Below, in pieces: positions 1 through 11,600 of a DNA stretch of 64,000 bases. The DNA lies in assembly GCA_036971475.1 (NCBI GenBank), contig JBAIZL010000006.1:131990231-132054230 (forward strand), given 5' to 3'. The stretch's first letter is position 1, and each line of letters starts with the position of its first letter. The notes beneath the pieces were generated by a model. It was not told where the DNA came from. It saw only the letters and a program-made list of their open reading frames with translations, and did not search any database. The DNA is from Prosapia bicincta. Its lineage: Eukaryota > Arthropoda > Insecta > Hemiptera > Cercopidae. The translations under genes and the position numbers were made by a program.

Positions 1-450
1 GTTTGTTGTTATTTATGATTTTATTATGTTCTATGTGTTGTTGGAATATTTCTGTGAGAATGCTCGAAATTGGTGAACCCATTGGTAGGCTTTGTTCCTA
101 TGTGTAATATTTGTTGTTGTGAGTGAAGTAGTTGTGTTGTGTAATGGTGTTCAAAATGTGTATGATTACTTTTGTGATATTTTCTGGAGTGTTGTTAAGT
201 CTTAGATTATCTCGTAATATGTTTAGTGTTTCTGTCACTGGGATATTGGTATATAGGTTTGTGATTTAAAACGATGCTAGGGTTGAGTTATGAGGGATTT
301 CAATGTTCTTATTTTGTTTACTATATCTATTGTGTTTTTATATTGGTGTGTGCATCTTGTTTTATGTATTTTCTAATAGTTCTATCCATATGACATGATA
401 GTTTGTCTGCAGTTGATTGTTGGCTGTTAATTATTGGTCTACAACTTTCA
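1..450 (-). pseudogene. Penelope-like element reverse transcriptase fragment
   Basis: Reading the minus strand from about 450 down to the window edge gives a recognisable Penelope-type RT. It has an RPIIN block, then STADKL...HMDRTIRKYIKQ, then the motif A region (SF-stop-ITNLYTNIPV, where the family has an Asp before I/V), then SLPMGSPISSI, which matches RT motif B (GLPMGSPLS). Two in-frame stops are seen: one at the motif A aspartate position and one in YYT-stop-EQ, where Gln is usual. The first catalytic Asp is therefore lost and the copy is dead. The RT palm continues beyond position 1, so motif C and any GIY-YIG endonuclease domain are not visible. Penelope elements copy themselves by target-primed reverse transcription. 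The 5' side is truncated near 450. Confidence 0.75.
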
Positions 451-505
451 AAAATTGGTACCAAAGATGCACAATTGCAGCAATCCTAGCAGAAAACATA
501 CGAGG

Positions 506-528
506 CTGAAGAAGTCCTAAGACGAAAA
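506..528 (+). ncRNA. hammerhead-like core remnant near the Penelope fragment
   Basis: The stretch reads CTGAAGA, then a 3-bp GTC/GAC stem with a short loop, then GAAAA. This resembles the CTGANGA-stem II-GAAA core of the hammerhead ribozymes that occur in Penelope-like elements. It lies on the strand opposite to the RT fragment. Stem II is short, and no stem I or III was worked out, so this may be chance or a degraded copy. Confidence 0.2.
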
Positions 529-709
529 TGTTTCCTCCAAGTGTAAGTTAACAATTTATCAAAATTTAGTTAACAAAAGTCTGGTCGCAAGTAATATCAA
601 AGTGTAATAAGTAAATAAAAATTAGTATTTTTAAATTTTTACAATAATCCAAGATATGTCTTAAATAAACATATTTAGTTTCAATTGTGTTGCATTTTAT
701 GGAATTTGT

Positions 710-1288
<579 letters not shown>

Positions 1289-1379
1289 AGAACACAAAAG
1301 TACACCCTTCGAGTTCTGAAAAACAACAAAAATCAATGTTTAAAAAAACAATGAAATTCTTTGAAAATAAAAAACAAAA

Positions 1380-2250
1380 TGATACTCACAGAGACAACCT
1401 TATTGACAACCTTTATAAACTCTTCAGCCTTACTACTGAATTATTTATTTTCCTCCTCAGGCTAGATAGAAATATCTTTTCTATAAATGTTTTTAATTTT
1501 ATTATTTGTTTCTATTTCATTTATCAGTTACAGCCTTCTTAGCATTTGTAACCCCTGACTGAAACTTTAAAATTTAATTTTGAAACCTCTTCGGGGCTTG
1601 AGTTTTTATTTCCTTTACGAAGTTATAAAATTTTTTCCGCGGCTAACAAACTCTGACACTGCGTGAAACTGACTTACGAAGTACAATTCGATAATCTGAG
1701 TTTCAGCTCTGTAATTGGTTACTAAATGTCCTACGTCCTTCTTATTTGTATTTCGAAAGACAGTAAATATCTTGATAGTGGCGTTGCGTAATATATCGAT
1801 TCTCTTAAGTCTCAACTTGATTGAGTCCTTATTCTTTATTTTCATGCTCAAATCCTTGACAGTTTTTATCAGAATTTCAAAGAAGCTTCTAATTTTCTAT
1901 AAGAAAGTATTAGAGTACCTCTGGAGACCTTTTAAGGACCTATCGATAAACCTTTTGATATTATTGTTAATTTTTTTATACAAACCAGTCACTTTGGTTG
2001 CAGAGTGCTTAGCTAGTCGCTTAGCGTTTACAAAGTTTACATCAGACAGTTTCATAACCTGTGAAGCCTGGAAAACTACCAAATGTTTCAAATTGTTACT
2101 TGATTTAGTTTAAATACTATGAAAGTTTTTTATTTTTTTGTGAGTAAGAGAAGAGGTGCCTTCCAAGCAACTCAACACGAATATCTTTATGTTGTATATT
2201 GAACTTAATTTAATACTCCTTAATGTTTTCTCCAACATGGTTCAGCTCAT
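1380..2250 (-). pseudogene. decayed gene-like region of unknown function, left-arm copy
   Basis: On the minus strand this stretch has conserved peptide segments shared with the right arm but no continuous frame. In order they include DELNHVGENIKEY (stop) IKFN, LLGRHLFSY, a 64-codon open segment with MKLSDVNFVNAKRLAKHSAT, a segment with LKRIDILRNATIKIFT, and SSKAEEFIKVVNKVVS followed by GTGAGT. A pyrimidine-rich TTTGTTTTGTTTCAG just upstream of the first segment looks like a splice acceptor, and the GTGAGT after the last looks like a donor. The pattern could be several short exons of an old gene or a transposon ORF. I do not recognise the family. Stops inside the segments argue that it is now dead. 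Confidence 0.4.
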
Positions 2251-2379
2251 CTGAAACAAAACAAATGTATGCATTAACAAAATCATTGTTTAATTAGGAT
2301 ACACACTGCTTCAAAGGGGGTTTTGTGATATATTAGAAGTAGAATAAACACACACACACTTACACACACACACACGCGT

Positions 2380-3485
2380 TGTAACGGGTTGAAATGTTCC
2401 GTCACAATTCAATAAAAAATTGAAATAATCTCAATTTATAAAATATAATTTAACTAAATTTTCCAAGCCATGAATATTGATCATTAAGTGTATAATTCTA
2501 AAATAATCTGTAATTGTACAAAAATCATGACTTCGGGAGTGTTTTGTGTGCTACGTAAAAATCAGGGTTCTGCAAGATTTTAAATAAACAGTTTTAAGAC
2601 AAGAAAAAACGGCAAAATCCAAGTCAGACAAGCAAATCGAGGGTGGGGGAATAGAGACGATAACCGTCGCTGAGCGTTTAGGCGCTCTCTCGTAATTAGG
2701 CCACAGACCGGGAAAGGTCACAGTTTCTGTTAAATTAGCAAAAATACCAAAATGAATTTTTAGAGCATAAACTCGAGGCCACGGAGTGCGGGAATAATAT
2801 AGTATGTCTTAATTTATGTCTAGTGAAAACTAGACATCGAAATATGAAAAATCACGGTTAAAATTTTCATTTGTCAAGAAACTGGCTTAGCCGAATTTGT
2901 CCGTTCCTGCTTCCTGGATGAACCGAATTCCAGACGATAAGAACTACCAATCTGGAACCATAAAGTCATCTCCTAGGACCTTGGGAAGTATCATGGAAAG
3001 TGCGAGATTTGGGCAAGTCATGATTTCTATACAAATTTAGTAATTAAATAAAATTTGATCTTGAAATACGTTCCAAAGATTCAAATAAATGCTTTAAATG
3101 TGTAAAATTATAAATAATGGCTTTATTTCCTTGAAAAATAAATTAAAAAATTGAAAATTACAAAATTATTTAGTTATAAAAATGGTTATGTAAAATGTTC
3201 TAATGTTTGCAAATAGAGAAATAGTAAAGCATATGAAAAAAGATAGAATGAATATTAGGCATATTTATAAAATAAATTCATTCATAATATCTAAGGAAAT
3301 GCAGTAACGTTTGTTACAACCAGTAGTTAAATAGACTGGGAAAAAATATTTATTAATATTTAACTTGTAGAAAAATATAAATAATTTCTCAACCAGAAAT
3401 TATTAAACAAAATCAATCACAAATTATTTAGTATTTTCTAAATGAGTGATAAAATTTGAAATTTAGTTTTAATTAAAATATTTCA

Positions 3486-3557
<72 letters not shown>

Positions 3558-4505
3558 TCATAACCTTGTAACTCAATGATTTCTGTGGTGGTAGAATTAG
3601 TAACAAATTTGGTTTAAATAATACAATATGTAAATTTATTGAATGTCATTTAACTGCTGGCACAAAATAAGATCATAAATTAAATTTGAAATTTATAATA
3701 ATTTATATAAACTTAGCCAACCTCCCTGCAATAAATATCAAAGTAATCTTAGTTTATTTAAGGAAAATTTAATTTATGTTTTGTTAGCTAAGGACTTTAA
3801 GATAGTACCATTTGAAAGAATATATTCAAGTTACAAAGTTCTTTATTATTAAATTCAGTTTCCAACAAAAGCCAAAAGAGTAAATGTTATTGAATTAATC
3901 CTGTGTACAAATATAATAAATTTAATTATTTCCCAACAAGTAAATTAAAATAGTAAATTAATAAAATCAATACAATTATTAAAATCCAGCCTATTAGAGT
4001 CAGTCATATTTATTTAATAATAAATAGCTAGGAATCACTGTGCATCCTAAAGATAATCGAGCAGCCCATCCAGAGAAATTAATTAAATTAAATTATAAAT
4101 TATGAGCTAGCTTAAGGACTAGTTGGTTTTGCTTTAAAGCCCAGGAGTTGATACTCACTGGCAGGTTTTACCATATGAAACACAGGACCTCTTTTAGGAG
4201 GATATGGTAAGACTTTATCTTGCACGGACCTCACTAAAGCAGGAGCATGGTGGAGAGAGGTTTTCAAAGCATGGTAAGGCAAATTTATGATGTGATAAAT
4301 TTTATATGTTTTCAGCTGACATAAATTAGACCATATGACAGATCACTGACCTTACCATGACTTTAAATACACTTTATAGGCAACGTTCCCAGGGTATACT
4401 TATTAGATGGAATTTTAAATACTTGCTCGTGTAACTAGGTGGTAGGCAACTTTCGACAGGTAGCAGGTTGAGGTTGTATATGGGACGAGGTGAAGGACCG
4501 TTGCA
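2380..4505. mobile_element. 2.1-kb LTR-like insertion in a CA microsatellite, left arm only
   Basis: The right arm passes straight through the CA microsatellite here, whereas the left arm carries 2126 extra bases. The insert begins TGTAACGG and ends CCGTTGCA, an imperfect 8-bp inverted terminus with the TG...CA form of a long terminal repeat. The flanking bases are GCGT and GCGC, a possible 4-bp target duplication with one mismatch. There is no long ORF inside, and I found no internal second copy of the termini. A solo LTR is the simplest reading. A non-autonomous TIR element is the alternative. Confidence 0.5.
3488..3554. repeat. (TA)n microsatellite
   Basis: Uninterrupted TA dinucleotides inside the LTR-like insert. 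Confidence 0.95.
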
Positions 4506-4508
4506 GCG

Positions 4509-4579
<71 letters not shown>

Positions 4580-4678
4580 CTATCACACACACCAATAAGC
4601 AAATGCATACACACACACACACACACACACATACACAAGCAAATGAGCGTACAAACACACACACACACACACACACCC
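4506..4678. repeat. (CA)n microsatellite with interruptions
   Basis: CA repeats with short breaks. It is the remainder of the microsatellite that was split by the 2.1-kb insert (the other part is at about 2349-2379). It corresponds to the GT tract at 58318-58390 in the right arm. Confidence 0.95.
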
Positions 4679-4689
4679 ATACACTGACA

Positions 4690-5132
4690 GAAAGTCAATA
4701 GCAAGTAAATCCAAACTTATTTACCAATAGCTCTAGAGACGAATATTTGGACTTTTGATATTCAGAATTCCTAGATGTTATAACTTTTGGATCAGGTGTG
4801 ACTGTTAGCAACTTTAAATTCACATTATAATTAATTCATTTAATAAATATATAACACTTGTTAAATATATATCACACTTGTGAGTGTATATCTAAAAATA
4901 TATGTGGTATAATTTGGTTATATTTTCAGGTTTGTAGAATGCTTTTGTTTATTTTACTAAAGTTGTACAGTTGTTAAACACTGTGTTGTAAAATTCCTCA
5001 GCTCAATGCTTTGATTGTCCAAGTCTAGGTAGGTCTATACATAGCCATGCTTACCTGTACATATGTTATATAGGTAACAATTTTCTGGTATTATGTTAGA
5101 AACAATTGTTGTTAAAAAATATACAATTCATG
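4690..5132 (+). other. arm sequence outside the satellite carrier, no gene seen
   Basis: AT-rich sequence matching about 57874-58310 in reverse complement. No coding or RNA signature was recognised. Confidence 0.6.
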
Positions 5133-5319
5133 ATTTTCCTCACTTATGACTTTTGTGTAGACTATACATTGCCTTATATTTTTATTAGTGAAATGTGTAT
5201 ATATTAAGCTTCTATAACATGCAACAACTATTTTTTAGCACTGAATGAACAAATTCATACTGTCAAAAATCAAGTCACTGTAAAATTCTGCATTTCATTT
5301 GTGTTTGCACTTTGATGAC
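5133..5319 (+). repeat. outer terminal inverted repeat of the left satellite carrier
   Basis: About 187 bp that recurs in reverse complement on the other side of the satellite array, at 23793-23917 plus 25251-25318, where it is split by the pogo-like element. It starts ATTTTCCTCACTTATGAC and ends near CACTTTGATGAC. The same pair occurs around the right-arm array. This layout of inverted ends with a tandem array inside is like foldback transposons. Confidence 0.65.
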
Positions 5320-5340
5320 AAATATGACACTTTGATGACT

Positions 5341-5515
5341 GAGACTTTGTAGCCGTGATTGTTTGTTGTAAGGGACAGGGTGTTGTGGCCGCAATAACAC
5401 AGGTTCGATTCCTAGGTGTCGAACTATATTTCTTAGGTTTGAAAATAAAATGTTGCTTTGACCAGGAATCTACACCGTGTCCTCACCAATTTATGAACAT
5501 GGCTACAGAGCCCCT
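5341..5515 (+). mobile_element. short TIR element with a tRNA-like B box, left copy
   Basis: The element is closed by a degraded start (GAGACTTTGTAGCC) and an end of GGCTACAGAGCCCCT. The right-arm copy at 57507-57658 has both ends in good condition. A second, inner inverted pair lies within (GGGACAGGGTGTTGTGG against its partner near 5475). GGTTCGATTCC at 5402-5412 is a perfect pol III B box of the tRNA type, but no convincing A box or cloverleaf was found. It could be a MITE that has captured a B box, or a SINE relative. The left copy is about 23 bases longer than the right because the middle differs. Confidence 0.5.
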
Positions 5516-5626
5516 AATGATTGTTAGTATATCCGTAGAGGTTTTATAGTGCACTCTAGCAGGGATATTAAACTAAAGTTTACATTTTTTTGAAATCAAA
5601 CTCAAGTATACCTTATTACTCCTAAC

Positions 5627-8600
5627 AATAAAGAATAACGTCTTCTAATAGTTTTTTATTCCTTCAGGAATATATGTTGTTCCTCTAAAATATGAATTCG
5701 AGGCCACTGACTTCGCTATAATCTCGATTTGCTGAGTCGCTTGAAACACTAATCCGCAACGGGATAAGAGCCCCATAGTTACTCTGCAATGCTTACCCAC
5801 AATAAAAATAACATCTTCTAATAGTTTATTATTCCTTCACTAATATGGGTTGTATTCCTCTAAAATATGAATTCCAGGCCACTGACTTCGCTATAATCTC
5901 GATTTGCTGAGTCGCTTGAAACACTAATCCGCAACGGGTTAATAGACCCATAGTTACTCTGCAATGCTTACCCACAATAAAAATAACATCTTCTAATAGT
6001 TTATTATTCCTTCACTAATATAGGTTGTATTCCTCTAAAATATGAATTCGAGGCCACTGACTTCGCTATAATCTCGATTTGCTGAGTCGCTTGAAACACT
6101 AGTCCGCAACGGGTTAATAGACCCATAGTTACTCTGCAATGCTTACCCACAATAAAAATAACATCTTCTAATAGTTTATTATTCCTTCACTAATATGGGT
6201 TGTATTCCTCTAAAATATGAATTCGAGGCCACTGACTTCGCTATAATCTCGATTTGCTGAGTCGCTTGAAACACTAATCCGCAACGGGTTAATAGACCCA
6301 TAGTTACTCTGCAATGCTTACCCACAATAAAAATAACATCTTCTAATAGTTTATTATTCCTTCACTAATATGGGTTGTATTCCTCTAAAATATGAATTCG
6401 AGGCCACTGACTTCGCTATAATCTCGATTTGCTGAGTCGCTTGAAACACTAATCCGCAACGGGTTAATAGACCCATAGTTACTCTGCAATGCTTACCCAC
6501 AATAAAAATAACATCTTCTAATAGTTTATTATTCCTTCGCTAAAATGGGTTGTATTCCTCTAAAATATGAATTCGAGGCCACTGACTTCGCTATAATCTC
6601 GATTTGCTGAGTCGCTTGAAACACTAATCCGCAACGGGTTAATAGACCCATAGTTACTCTGCAATGCTTACCCACAATAAAAATAACATCTTCTAATAGT
6701 TTATTATTCCTTCACTAATATGGGTTGTATTCCTCTAAAATATGAATTCGAGGCCACTGACTTCGCTATAATCTCGATTTGCTGAGTCGCTTGAAACACT
6801 AATCCGCAACGGGATAAGAGCCCCATAGTTACTCTGCAATGCTTACCCACAATAAAAATATATCTTCTAATAGTTTATTATTCCTTCACTAATATGGGTT
6901 GTATTCCTCTAAAATATGAATTCGAGGCCACTGACTTCGCTATAATCTCGATTTGCTGAGTCGCTTGAAACACTAATCCGCAACGGGTTAATAGACCCAT
7001 AGTTACTCTGCAATGCTTACCCACAATAAAAATAACATCTTCTAATAGTTTATTATTCCTTCACTAATATGGGTTGTATTCCTCTAAAATATGAATTCGA
7101 GGCCACTGACTTCGCTATAATCTCGATTTGCTGAGTCTCTTGAAACACTAATCCGCAACGGTTTAATAGACCCATAGTTACTCTGCAATGCTTACCCACA
7201 ATAAAAATAACATCTTCTAATAGTTTATTATTCCTTCACTAATATGGGTTGTATTCCTCTAAAATATGAATTCGAGGCCACTGACTTCGCTATAATCTCG
7301 ATTTGCTGAGTCGCTTGAAACACTAATCCGCAACGGGTTAATAGACCCATAGTTACTCTGCAATGCTTACCCACAATAAAAATAACATCTTCTAATAGTT
7401 TATTATTCCTTCAATAATATGGGTTGTATTCCTCTAAAATATGAATTCGAGGCCACTGAATTCGCTATAATCTCGACTTGCTGAGTCGCTTGAAACACTA
7501 ATCCGCAAGGGGTTAATAGACCCATAGTTACTCTGCAATGCTTAGCCACAATAAAAATAACATCTTCTAATAGTTTATTATTCCTTCACTAATATGGGTT
7601 GTATTCCTCTAAAATATGAATTCGAGGCCACTGACTTCGCTATAATCTCGATTTGCTGAGTCGCTTGAAACACTAATCCGCAACGGGTTAATAGACCCAT
7701 AGTTACTCTACAATGCTTACCCACAATAAAAATAACATCTTCTAATAGTTTATTATTCCTTCACTAATATGGGTTGTATTCCTCTAAAATATGAATTCCA
7801 GGCCACTGACTTCGCTATAATCTCGATTTGCTGAGTCGCTTGAAACACTAATCCGCAACGGGTTAATAGACCCATAGTTACTCTGCAATGCTTACCCACA
7901 ATAAAAATAACATCTTCTAATAGTTTATTATTCCTTCACTAATATAGGTTGTATTCCTCTAAAATATGAATTCGAGGCCACTGACTTCGCTATAATCTCG
8001 ATTTGCTGAGTCGCTTGAAACACAAGTCCGCAACGGGTTAATAGACCCATAGTTACTCTGCAATGCTTACCCACAATAAAAATAACATCTTCTAATAGTT
8101 TATTATTCCTTCACTAATATGGGTTGTATTCCTCTAAAATATGAATTCGAGGCCACTGACTTCGCTATAATCTCGATTTGCTGAGTCGCTTGAAACACTA
8201 ATCCGCAACGGGATAAGAGCCCCATAGTTACTCTGCAATGCTTACCCACAATAAAAATAACTTCTTCTAATAGTTTATTATTCCTTCACTAATATGGGTT
8301 GTATTCCTCTAAAATATGAATTCGAGGCCACTGACTTCGCTATAATCTCGATTTGCTGAGTCGCTTGAAACACTAATTCGCAACGGGATAAGAGCCCCAT
8401 AGTTACTCTGCAATGCTTACCCACAATAAAAATAACATCTTCTAATAGTTTATTATTCCTTCCCTAATATGGGTTGTATTCCTCTAAAATATGAATTCGA
8501 GGCCACTGACTTTGCTATAATCTCGATTTGCTGAGTCGCTTGAAACAATAATCCGCAACGGGTTAATAGACCCATAGTTACTCTGCAATGCTTACCCACA

Positions 8601-11600
8601 ATAAAAATAACATCTTCTAATAGTTTATTATTCCTTCACTAATATGGGTTGTATTCCTCTAAAATATGAATTCCAGGCCACTGACTTCGCTATAATCTCG
8701 ATTTGCTGAGTCGCTTGAAACACTAATCCGCAACGGGTTAATAGACCCATAGTTACTCTGCAATGCTTACCCACAATAAAAATATATCTTCTAATAGTTT
8801 ATTATTCCTTCACTAATATAGGTTGTATTCCTCTAAAATATGAATTCGAGGCCACTGACTTCGCTATAATCTCGATTTGCTGAGTCGCTTGAAACACAAG
8901 TCCGCAACGGGTTAATAGACCCATAGTTACTCTGCAATGCTTACCCACAATAAAAATAACATCTTCTAATAGTTTATTATTCCTTCACTAATATGGGTTG
9001 TATTCCTCTAAAATATGAATTCGAGGCCACTGACTTCGCTATAATCTCGATTTGCTGAGTCGCTTGAAACACTAATCCGCAACGGGATAAGAGCCCCATA
9101 GTTACTCTGCAATGCTTACCCACAATAAAAATAACTTCTTCTAATAGTTTATTATTCCTTCACTAATATGGGTTGTATTCCTCTAAAATATGAATTCGAG
9201 GCCACTGACTTCGCTATAATCTCGATTTGCTGAGTCGCTTGAAACACTAATTCGCAACGGGATAAGAGCCCCATAGTTACTCTGCAATGCTTACCCACAA
9301 TAAAAATAACATCTTCTAATAGTTTATTATTCCTTCACTAATATGGGTTGTATTCCTCTAAAATATGAATTCGAGGCCACTGACTTTGCTATAATCTCGA
9401 TTTGCTGAGTCGCTTGAAACACTAATCCGCAACGGTTTAATAGACCCATAGTTACTCTGCAATGCTTACCCACAATAAAAATAACATCTTCTAATAGTTT
9501 ATTATTCCTTCACTAATATGGGTTGTATTCCTCTAAAATATGAATTCGAGGCCACTGACTTCGCTATAATCTCGATTTGCTGAGTCGCTTGAAACACTAA
9601 TCCGCAACGGGTTAATAGACCCATAGTTACTCTGCAATGCTTACCCACAATAAAAATAACATCTTCTAATAGTTTATTATTCCTTCAATAATATGGGTTG
9701 TATTCCTCTAAAATATGAATTCGAGGCCACTGAATTCGCTATAATCTCGATTTGCTGAGTCGCTTGAAACACTAATCCGCAATGGGTTAATAGACCCATA
9801 GTTACTCTGCAATGCTTACCCACAATAAAAATAACATCTTCTAATAGTTTATTATTCCTTCACTAATATGGGTTGTATTCCTCTAAAATATGAATTCGAG
9901 GCCACTGACTTCGCTATAATCTCGATTTGCTGAGTCGCTTGAAATACTAATCCGCAACGGGTTAATAGACCCATAGTTACTCTACAATGCTTACCCACAA
10001 TAAAAATAACATCTTCTAATAGTTTATTATGCCTTCACTAATATGGGTTGTATTCCTCTAAAATATGAATTCCAGGCCACTGACTTCGCTATAATCTCGA
10101 TTTGCTGAGTCGCTTGAAACACTAATCCGCAACGGGTTAATAGACCCATAGTTACTCTGCAATGCTTACCCGCAATAAAAATAACATCTTCTAATAGTTT
10201 ATTATTCCTTCACTAATATAGGTTGTATTCCTCTAAAATATGAATTCGAGGCCACTGACTTCGCTATAATCTCGATTTGCTGAGTCGCTTGAAACACAAG
10301 TCCGCAACGGGTTAATAGACCCATAGTTACTCTGCAATGCTTACCCACAATAAAAATAACATCTTCTAATAGTTTATTATTCCTTCACTAATATGGGTTG
10401 TATTCCTCTAAAATATGAATTCGAGGCCACTGACTTCGCTATAATCTCGATTTGCTGAGTCGCTTGAAACACTAATCCGCAACGGGATAAGAGCCCCATA
10501 GTTACTCTGCAATGCTTACCCACAATAAAAATAACTTCTTCTAATAGTTTATTATTCCTTCACTAATATGGGTTGTATTCCTCTAAAATATGAATTCGAG
10601 GCCACTGACTTCGCTATAATCTCGATTTGCTGAGTCGCTTGAAACACTAATTCGCAACGGGATAAGAGCCCCATAGTTACTCTGCAATGCTTACCCACAA
10701 TAAAAATAACATCTTCTAATAGTTTATTATTCCTTCACTAATATGGGTTGTATTCCTCTAAAATATGAATTCGAGGCCACTGACTTTGCTATAATCTCGA
10801 TTTGCTGAGTCGCTTGAAACACTAATCCGCAACGGGATAAGAGCCCCATAGTTACTCTGCAATGCTTACCCACAATAAAAATATATCTTCTAATAGTTTA
10901 TTATTCCTTCACTAATATGGGTTGTATTCCTCTAAAATATGAATTCGAGGCCACTGACTTCGCTATAATCTCGATTTGCTGAGTCGCTTGAAACACTAAT
11001 CCGCAACGGGATAAGAGCCCCATAGTTACTCTGCAATGCTTAGCCACAATAAAAATATATCTTCTAATAGATTATTATTCCTTCACTAATATGGGTTGTA
11101 TTCCTCTAAAATATGAATTCGAGGCCACTGACTTCGCTATAATCTCGATTTGCTGAGTCGCTTGAAACACTAATCCGCAACGGGTTAATAGACCCATAGT
11201 TACTCTGCAATGCTTACCCACAATAAAAATAACATCTTCTAATAGTTTATTATTCCTTCACTAATATGGGTTGTATTCCTCTAAAATATGAATTCGAGGC
11301 CACTGACTTCGCTATAATCTCGATTTGCTGAGTCGCTTGAAACACTAATCCGCAACGGGTTAATAGACCCATAGTTACTCTGCAATGCTTACCCACAATA
11401 AAAATAACATCTTCTAATAGTTTATTATTCCTTCACTAATATGGGTTGTATTCCTCTAAAATATGAATTCGAGGCCACTGACTTCGCTATAATCTCGATT
11501 TGCTGAGTCGCTTGAAACACTAATCCGCAACGGGATAAGAGCCCCATAGTTACTCTGCAATGCTTACCCACAATAAAAATAACATCTTCTAATAGTTTAT

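Noticed and set aside
5341..5515. Functional tRNA gene
   Set aside because: Only the B box is convincing. No acceptor stem, anticodon arm or A box could be drawn.
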